Source: Pleurodeles waltl
Lineage: Eukaryota; Chordata; Amphibia; Caudata; Salamandridae
Assembly: GCF_031143425.1 (NCBI RefSeq)
Contig: NC_090439.1
Span: forward strand, 641,205,465-641,269,464
Direction: 5' to 3'
Length of the DNA: 64,000 nt
Shown here: positions 57,270 to 64,000 of the stretch, piece after piece
Layout of the letters: the number at the start of each line of letters is the position of its first letter
Position numbering within the stretch: the stretch's first letter is position 1
Notes under the pieces: generated by a model
The model's database searches: none
Seen by the model: the letters and a program-made list of their open reading frames with translations, nothing else
What the model was told of the DNA's origin: nothing
Translations under genes and position numbers: made by a program

Positions 57270-58105
57270 TGGGTTTTTCAGAACCCAGTGGTGCCAGGGA
57301 ACACACCCTAAGACTTCGAGTCCTTCCTGTTTCAGACTACAGAAACACAGAGTCTTCTTGGTGAAGTCAAAGATCTTGTTTATTGGCTGCAGCCAGTAAC
57401 AGGTATCCTAGAAGTACAACACAGTGTATATTCTCAGGAGACTGCTCTCCTTGCAAAGCTAACCTTCTCTTTTATACAAAATATTATGCTTTAGGCAAAC
57501 ATTCCTTATTTTACAGTTGACCATTCACATATTTTCACTACAAAGTAATAGCAGGTTTATGATGACGAGCCCATATTTCAGTTTGTCCAGCCCTCAATCA
57601 ATGACCCGGAAAGGCTTAGTACTTTCATCAGATATCGACGGACCCCCAATATAAACGGGCACCTCCTCCTGGTAAAGCAAGTCATAAAGAAAGAAACAGA
57701 GACAGGTGTGTGTAAGATTAGGCATGGTTTGTGTGTGATGAAAGGTTTATGATGTTTTGTGCCTTGATACTAATCTCATTCGGCCACTGGGAAAGAAACT
57801 GGCCGAACAGGTTTGGCTTCAGGCAGTGGAGTCAGCTTGCCCAGGTCACAGAGGAGTCAGCAAAGATGTACGTGTCCTTCAGACTCGTTTTCGGCATTAG
57901 TCATTGGCCTATGTGAGGGCAATCACAAAATGGCTGTCGTTTAAATGGAACACGAGGGTTCAGGACGGAAACTCTGATATTCGGGTGATTTCGTTACCCG
58001 AATATGAATACAATGCTTGTGCATACTATTCTAATCATTCTCGGTCTGCTGATACCAAAATCGTTGTGATACGACGATGTTTATAACACGGGTCCAGAAT
58101 TTTCA
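57270..58105 (-). mobile_element. Solo LTR inside Harbinger copy 3
   Basis: This 836 bp TG...CA segment is flanked by GTAC on both sides (57266-57269 and 58106-58109). On the minus strand it has a TATA box (TTTGTATAAAAGAGAAGG, about 57484-57467) and AATAAACAAG (about 57385-57376) in the correct order for U3-R. No internal retroviral or Gypsy sequence is present, so it is a solo LTR formed by recombination. The 4 bp duplication suits ERV or Gypsy. It lies downstream of the Myb1 exon 3 stop and does not break a coding exon. Confidence 0.88.
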
Positions 58106-58257
58106 GTACCACAGGGCCCTCCTGGCCAGCTGGGCTGATGGCGGTCTCCTCGGGCGTGCTGCCCTTCCCAGCCTTCCCTGTTCGCCTGTGGCCCTTCCCC
58201 ACCTTGGGCGGTGTGCCACCTGTCTCCACACTTCGTGCCGGAGCCATGGTAGGGATT

Positions 58258-59947
58258 TTAGTGCCTGGCGTTTTCACCCTCTCGCTTGTGTGATGTGTGG
58301 TGCTTATGTCTGGATGAGCTTCCCTTGGGTGTTGAGGTGTGTGCAGGCTGGTCTGATGGTGTGTCTGGGATAGGCAGAGGTACAGGTGATAGGGTATGGG
58401 TGGAGGAAGTTGGAGGGGGGAGGCTAGAGACAGGGACAATGGCTGCCATCAGTGCTGAGGCCAGAGTCTGGAACGATCGCTGATGGGCAGCCTGACCAGA
58501 ATGAATGCCCTCCAGGTATGCATTACTCTGGTGCACCTCCCTTTCTATACCCTGGATGGCATTCAAAAGGGTAGACTGCCCAACAATGAGCGTCCTCAGG
58601 AGGTCAATGACCTCCTCACTGAGGGCAGCAGGGGTGACAGGGGCAGGGCCTGAGGTGCCTGGGGCGAAGGAGATGCCCACCTTCCTGGGTGAGCGGGCAC
58701 GGGCCAAACGCTGAGGGGCTGCTGGGAGGGCAGTGCTGGTGCGCTGGGTGGCGGCTGTACCTGTTGTTGCGGGGGGCACGGATGTTGCCGCCACCACAAG
58801 GGAGCTCCCTTCAGAGGACGAGTCTGTGTCACTAATGTCTGCACGAGTCCCCGCTGTGGAGCTCCCCTCGCCCTCCGTCCCACTGGTGTATTCAGAATCC
58901 GTTGCATGGCCCTCCAGGGCCATGTGGGATGCAGCTCCCTCGTGCTCCGATGCCACTTCTCCTCCGCCTGATGATGCTAATGCCCACATGAACAGGAAGA
59001 CCACAAAAAAGGGGGGGGGAGAAATAAAGACATGTTGAGTGCATGCATTGGCGACACCGTTGGCGGAGAGGACAGACACAGAAGCCCCCTGCACTACGCC
59101 GCGCACTTGGGGTCCACTACTCAATCCGTGGGACATGGCCTACAAGCCTATGGACGACAACTGTACACATAGATGACACAGGGCCATGGATAACTGTACT
59201 TAGCACCCTACAGAGGTGGGGGGCGGGGGCACAGGGCCATGCCTTACGGAGGGGCCTAGCCTACAGAAATCACCCTGGCCTAGGGATACCCACAGCCCTC
59301 CTCCCCCACCCAGACACCTCCACTGCGCGCAAAGTCAGCAGAATGAGGTTGTACTCACCCCCTTGTGTCTGCTGTGATGTCCTCACGGGCCCATCCAAAT
59401 CAGGGTAGGCCACCGCCAGGATCCGGGACATCAGGGGGGTCAAAGTCCGACTGGCACCCCTCCCACGTTGGGAGGCCATCCCCAGCTGAGCCTCCGCCGT
59501 CTTCCTGCTCCAGCGTCGGATGTCCTCCCATCTCTTCCGGCAGTGGGTGCCCCGTCTCTGGTGGACCCCCAGGGCCCGGACGTCCTTGGCGATGGCACGC
59601 CAAATGTCGATCTTCTGGTGGGCGCTGACCTATGTGAAATGTACAGGGGGAGAAAAAGAGTCATCACCTTCTGCACCCTCAATGTGAGTGGCCCCCCATC
59701 CCTACCCTTGCCATGTGGCACATCCTGTCATCCGTCGTTTGATGCATGCCTCATTCGCTCCCCTCCCCACCATCTTTCATCCACCTGACTCAACACAGGC
59801 ATTGCCCCCAAAGCATGGTCCCAGTCTACTTACCTGTTGGTCTGGAGGACCATAGAGTAGCGCATACTGGGGGAGGACCCCATCCACGAGTTTCTCCAAT
59901 TCCTGAGCAGTGAAGGCAGGGGCCCTTTCCCCAGTCGCATGAGCCAT
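58258..59947 (-). CDS. Harbinger-encoded Myb/SANT-like protein 1 (Myb1), intact
   Basis: Three exons: 59947-59834 (38 codons, phase 0, donor GTAAGT), 59629-59359 (271 nt, acceptor TTTCACATAG, donor GTGAGT) and 58967-58258 (710 nt, acceptor ATCATCAG). They join in frame to 364 residues. The Myb/SANT-like domain spans about residues 9-110: FTAQELEKLVDGVLPQY in exon 1, DIWRAIAKDVRALGV and THCRKRWEDIRRWSRKTAEA in exon 2. This type is often annotated as 'MYPOP-like' in vertebrates. Exon 3 is Ser/Thr/Gly-rich and acidic, then has a helical stretch (LSEEVIDLLRTLIVGQSTLL) and a His/Lys/Ser end. Compared with copy 2 about 600 bases of the 3' part are missing, so the C-terminus (ending ENARH) is shortened. 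The gene is antisense inside the transposase intron. It probably binds DNA in the nucleus; its partner and site are unknown. Confidence 0.82.
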
Positions 59948-60395
59948 TGTCTCTTCCAGACCGAGGTCACAGCAGCACTTGCAGTGTAGGTCCTCTCCTG
60001 TCGAAGATCAGGTATCGAGTGATTAAGCAGATAGAAAATGGCGGTCACGCCCGCGGCGGTGCGTACCGCGACCGCCGGCGCACATCGTCATTGGCTCATG
60101 AGACCCATAGGGTTCAATGTTAACCAATGCTGATTTGCGCCGCGGTCTTCGACCGCCTACCGCCACGGTGTGCCACGCCAGCGCATTGACCTCACATCCC
60201 ATTGTCACACTTCACAGGTCAGGCAGCCGCCATTTCAAGGGCCCACATGGCTTACTTTTAACTGAGTCACACATACCTAGGCCTTGCATCAACACTCATA
60301 CAAACCATTCAATGCATTGGGAATCGTGTTTTGCGCAAACTGTGGTTACGTACCTGTGGGCTGATTGACTCTGTGCTCGCTGTTGTCCTTCATAG
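59948..60395. promoter_or_regulatory. Presumed Myb1 promoter and end of transposase intron, copy 3
   Basis: It contains CATTGGCT (60090) and AACCAATG (60122), CCAAT boxes in opposite orientation about 30 bases apart, and a GCGCCGCGGTCTTCGACCGC block (60138). All are conserved in copy 2. The first is oriented for Myb1 (minus). The right end holds the acceptor TTGTCCTTCATAG for transposase exon 2. Confidence 0.5.
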
Positions 60396-61443
60396 GCACC
60401 GTCCGCTGGGACATGCGAGGAGATGGAGGAATCTTCCCGTGTACAGACCGCTGGTAGACCTGTCGACAATGGAGGACAGACATGTCATACTGACATACAG
60501 GCTTGACCGAGCCACTATTCAGGAACTGTGTGCCCAGCTGGAGCCAGACCTGATGTCACCCATCCGCCAACCCACAGGGATCCCCCCTCTAGTGCAGCTG
60601 CTGTCAGTACTCCATTTCTTTGCAAGTGGGTCATTTCAAACAACAGTGGCCATATCATCAGGGATGTCCCAGCCTATGTTTTCCAAGGTGTTGTCCAGAG
60701 TGTTGTCCAGAGTGTTGTCTGCCCTTCTGAAATACATGCGGAGCTACATTGTTTTCCCTCAGGTGGAGGATTTGCCTACAGTGAAAGGTGATTTCTATGC
60801 CCTTGGACATATCCCCAACATCATAGGTGCCATTGATGGGACCCATGTGGCTTTAGTACCCCCCAGCAGGAGTGAACACGTGTACAGAAACAGAAAGAGT
60901 TATCATTCGATGAATGTACAGATGGTGTGTTTGGCAGACCAGTACATCTCCCATGTTAATGCCAAGTTCCCTGGCTCTGTGCATGACGCCTACATCATGC
61001 GGAATAGCAGCATCCCTTACGTGATGGGTCAACTCCAGAGGCACAGTGTGTGGCTAATTGGTGACTCTGGTTACCCCAACCTGTCATGGCTACTGACCCC
61101 AGTGAGGAATCCCCGGACAAGGGCAGAGGAACGGTACAATGAGGCCCATGGGAGAACTAGGAGGGTGATTGAGCGGACCTTCGGCCTTCTGAAGGCCAGG
61201 TTCCGCTGCCTCCATATGACAGGTGGATCCCTATTGTACTCACCAAAGAAGGTGTGCCAGATCATCGTGACCTGCTCTATGATTCACAACCTGGCTTTGC
61301 GACGCCAGGTGCCTTTTCTGCAGGAGGATGGTCCAGATGGTGGTGTTGTAGCAGCTGTTGAGCCTGTGAAGAGTGAAGAAGAGGAAGCCGAAGAGGACGA
61401 CATAGACAACAGGAACACAGTAATACAGCAGTATTTTCAATGA
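60396..61443 (+). CDS. Harbinger DDE transposase (HARBI1-like), exon 2, copy 3
   Basis: This is an intact catalytic exon. Numbering from the exon 1 ATG, the triad is D175 (AIDGTHV, codon 60835), D251 (GDSGYP, codon 61063) and E287 (VIERTFG, codon 61171): DD35E spacing. Other family marks are ASGSFQTT, RNRKSYHSMNVQMVCLADQY and PGSVHDAYI. The acidic tail has EEEEAEEDD. Relative to copies 1 and 2 it has a 12-base duplication at about 60688-60711 that repeats LSRV in a helix before the catalytic core. If the upstream exon were skipped, an ATG at 60469 would give 324 residues. The stop is followed after 7 bases by a 3' UTR intron (61451-61563) and AATACA at 61676. Confidence 0.92.
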
Positions 61444-61949
61444 CCCACAGGTAAGAGTCCAACCCGTCATATTACATATACTTAACCCCTACTACCTCTC
61501 TACTGTCTGACCTTTTCCCCCTGTGTATGGTAACTGAGTTGTGACTTTCCCTTCCAATTTCAGAGATGTGGGCCATACTGCGTGGCATCTGCTTTGTTTC
61601 CCCATGGACTACAGCTGTGTGACAGTGGTATGTTGGCATCACAATGTAAATATGCATTTTGGGACGGTAATGTCTAATACATTAGTACAAAATCACAGCC
61701 AGACTCCTGATTGTTTGGTCGTCTAACTGTTTATTTCAGTGATCTATATTGGTGGGTGGTTGCAAGTCGGTGAGGGGTGATGGTGGAGGATTGTCCATGG
61801 CAGAGTCCAGACTATAAGTATCACAGGTGCAATGTCCAAATGCCGGTGGAAAGTGGAGCATGGGCAGTATAAGAATGGACAGGGTGTCAATGTGGGACAG
61901 TGGGATGACAATCAGGGAGGTATCCTTTCCTGGTGGGGGTCTTGGCATC

Positions 61950-63445
61950 TTACTCTGTCTTCTTCCTGGATCTCAGGGCCCGCTTGCGGGGTGGTTCTCC
62001 TTCTGCAGGGGGTGGGGTGCTGGTGTCCTGTTGGTCCTGTGGCGGGGCCTCCTGTCCACTAGCGCTGGCGGAGGTGGTAGGCAGTTCTTGGTCCATGCTA
62101 GTGTCAGGGGCCCTTTGTCCTGCCACAGTGTCCCGCAATGTGGTAACTACCTGATTCAGAGCCCCTACAATGGTGCCCATGGCGGAACTGATGTTTCGTA
62201 GTTCCTCCCTGAACCCCAAATACTGTTTCTCCTGCAGAAGCTGGATCTCCTGAAACCTGGCCAGTACCGTCGCCATCGTCTCCTGGGAGTGGTGGTAGGC
62301 TCCCATGATGGAGGAGAGGGCCTCATGGAGAGTGGGTTCCCTGGGCCTGTCCCCCACCTGTCGCACAGCAGCCCTCCCAGTTCCCCTGTTTCCCCGTGCC
62401 TCTGCCCCTGGACCGTGTGCCCACTACCACTGCCCCCAGGTCCCTGTTGTGTTGGGGTGGGGGGTTAACCTGGGTGCCCTGTAGTGGTGGACACACCGCT
62501 GATTGACGTGTCCTGGGGACTGAGGGATGGGCCCGCTGGGTGGGTGCTGTGCTGGTGTTCCCAGAGGTGGGAAGGTCTGCTAAGGGCTGTGGCTGTCTGA
62601 GGGGAACCGACTGTCCCGAGGTCCCCGATGGGCCGGGCTGGTCATCTAGATCCAGGTCGACAGAGGTGCTGTCCTCACTGTGGGCCTCTTCTGGGGTGGA
62701 GTGGACATTTGAGGACCCTCCTACGCGGTGATGTGGCGTTCGGGTGCTGCAGGGGTATAAAAGTATGGTTATTGCATTTGTGTGTGCCATAGCGTGTAAT
62801 GGGTGGTTGCCCTTGTACCCCAGTGCTGGCATTCCCGTGTGGTGGCTTTTGTGACGGTGATTTGGTGGGGGATGGGTATGTGCAGTGGGCATGCTTTGGT
62901 GATGGGTGTCCATGCTTTGTGGTCGCATGCAGGGCTTGGTGTTGGGATGGGTGGGCTGTGATGGTGAGACATTTGCAAGGTGCAGGATGTGATGGGGGTG
63001 AGGGTGGGGGTATGAGTTGGCATGCTGGTGGGGTGGGGGGGATGAAGTAGTGAAGATGAGACTTACCAGAGTCCATTCCTCCTCCTACTCCTACGAGGCC
63101 CTCAGGATGCAGGATCACCAAGACTTGCTCCTCCCATGTTGTAAATTCTGGGGGAGGATGTGGGGGTCCGCCGCCAGTCCGCTGCACCGCGATGTTGTGC
63201 CTGGATACCATTGAACGCACCTTCCCCCGTAGGTCGTTCCACCGCTTCCTGATGTCGTCCCTATTTCTTGGGTGCTGTCCCACAGCGTTGACCCTATCGA
63301 CTATTCTGCTCCATAGCTCCATCTTCCTGGCAATGGTGGTGTGCTGCACCTGTGTCCCGAAGAGCTGTGGCTCTACCCGTACAATTTCCTCCACCATGAC
63401 CCTGAGTTCATCCTCGGAGAACCTGGGGTGTCTTTGCGGTGCCAT
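61950..63445 (-). pseudogene. Harbinger Myb/SANT-like protein 2 (Myb2), degraded, copy 3
   Basis: Exon 1 (63445-63067, 379 nt) keeps the Myb/SANT-like domain (RFSEDELRVMVEEIVRVEP, RKRWNDLRGKVRS). After the usual splice (GTAAGT; acceptor CCCCTGCAG, exon 2 from 62746) a TAG appears at about codon 9 of exon 2. A one-base loss in the CAACAACAAC run (about 62446) further shifts the frame. The C-terminal part (62366-61950), with the basic tail RKRALRSRKK, is otherwise preserved. Unspliced, exon 1 reads through the intron to 62675, giving 256 residues with a Pro/His/Thr-rich tail. Confidence 0.82.
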
Positions 63446-64000
63446 GGGGTGGTGTGGGTGAAGTGTAGGGTGGATTGTGTGGTGATGTGTATTGGTGTGT
63501 TGTGTGAAGTGCGTGGAAATATTGCTGGGTGAAAGTAAAGTGCGCGTCTGGGTGCTCAGTTCTCTTTTTCTCAGTGTGTGGTCCCGATTCTGTAGAAGTG
63601 GGGGTTTGTGAGTGATGTGGGTGTGTGTTTTATAATGTATTGGGTGTATGGGAGTGGTGTGTGCATGTGTATCAGGTGTGTGTATTTTGAATTGTCCAAT
63701 GTGGATGTGTTTTGTATATGTGTGTGTATTTTGAGCGCGGCGGTGTGTACCGCCAATGGAATACCGCGGTTGAAAGACCGCCGCGTGGATTCGTGTGTCG
63801 TGATAGTGTGGGCGTATTTCTGTTGGCGTGAGGGTTTGGTCATCGCCAGTTTCTCGCTGCCTTTTGGTGTGGTGGACTTTTGTGGATGTCTGTATTTTGG
63901 CGGTTTGCCTGATGTGGGTCAGAATGAACGTGGCGGTTTACCGCGGCCGTGGCGGTATGTTGGAGGTCTTCTGACAGCCGTAAGCGGCTTTTACCGCCAG
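63446..64000 (-). promoter_or_regulatory. Right subterminal region of Harbinger copy 3
   Basis: Same layout as 3331-3928 and 50525-51120: GT-rich sequence, then GCGCGGCGGTGTGTACCGCC (about 63735), an ACCGCCGCGTGG block (63778) and GGCGGTTTACCGCGGCCGTG near the end. It presumably includes the Myb2 promoter and transposase-binding subterminal repeats. The terminal inverted repeat itself is just outside the window. Confidence 0.5.

Larger units (their letters stand above)
55530..64000 (+). mobile_element. Harbinger transposon copy 3, right tip outside window
   Basis: The left tip GGGGGTCATTCCAACCCTGG starts at 55530, preceded by TTA (55527-55529), the expected target sequence. The window ends within the right subterminal repeats, roughly 20 bases short of the tip by comparison with copies 1 and 2. 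The copy holds an intact transposase (two exons), an intact Myb1, a broken Myb2, a 30 bp tandem array and a solo LTR. It interrupts the L1 at 52952-55529. It shows the three-gene plan most completely. Confidence 0.93.

Overview
The window looks like nuclear DNA from a very large, transposon-packed vertebrate genome, most likely a salamander or newt. The signs are 10-kb-scale introns in a PLAT-domain host gene, amphibian-type ERV, L2, L1 and hAT remnants nested in each other, and three ~9 kb Harbinger copies. Published work on the Iberian ribbed newt Pleurodeles waltl reports a Harbinger expansion, and the 1.9 kb repeat at 3929-5942 resembles newt repeats I remember, so Pleurodeles is my best guess (inference). 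I see no rRNA, tRNA, CRISPR array or bacterial-style operon.

Host gene. Three plus-strand exons (9994-10148, 12897-13110, 20018-20208) splice in frame and encode parts of consecutive PLAT domains of the LOXHD1 type. All other features from 3929 to about 42000 are repeats lying in or near the introns of this gene.

Harbinger. Three plus-oriented copies occupy 1-3928 (right part only), 42135-51120 (both ends present) and 55530-64000 (right tip cut by the window). Comparing them gives one architecture. (1) A DDE transposase on the plus strand has a small first exon near the left end, an intron of about 4.5-5 kb and a large second exon. (2) A three-exon Myb/SANT-like gene ('Myb1') lies antisense inside that intron. 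(3) A second, unrelated Myb/SANT-like gene ('Myb2', two exons) lies antisense at the right end, tail-to-tail with the transposase. Copy 1 has an intact transposase exon 2 and an intact Myb2. Copy 3 has an intact transposase and an intact Myb1 but a broken Myb2. Copy 2 is broken in all three genes. The long intron also carries tandem arrays (64, 74, ~53, 54 and 30 bp units) that differ between copies.

Non-autonomous relatives. Two ~630 bp elements (5943-6574 and 51704-52333) share the Harbinger terminus and consist almost wholly of about 13 consecutive hairpins. Paired arm changes between the two copies preserve base pairing. A 190 bp near-perfect palindrome (40140-40329) has a similar end.

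Other mobile DNA. There are two degraded L2-like LINEs, a 3.15 kb hAT element with a perfect 8 bp target duplication and a nested hAT-like MITE, and a decayed minus-strand endogenous retrovirus (about 25662-42134). The retrovirus is split by a LINE that is itself split by an LTR-like insert. An L1 5' half with ORF1 (one nonsense codon) is interrupted by Harbinger copy 3, and a solo LTR with a GTAC duplication sits inside copy 3. A GAGTGG-rich minisatellite flanks the right end of copy 2 and hosts the second hairpin element.
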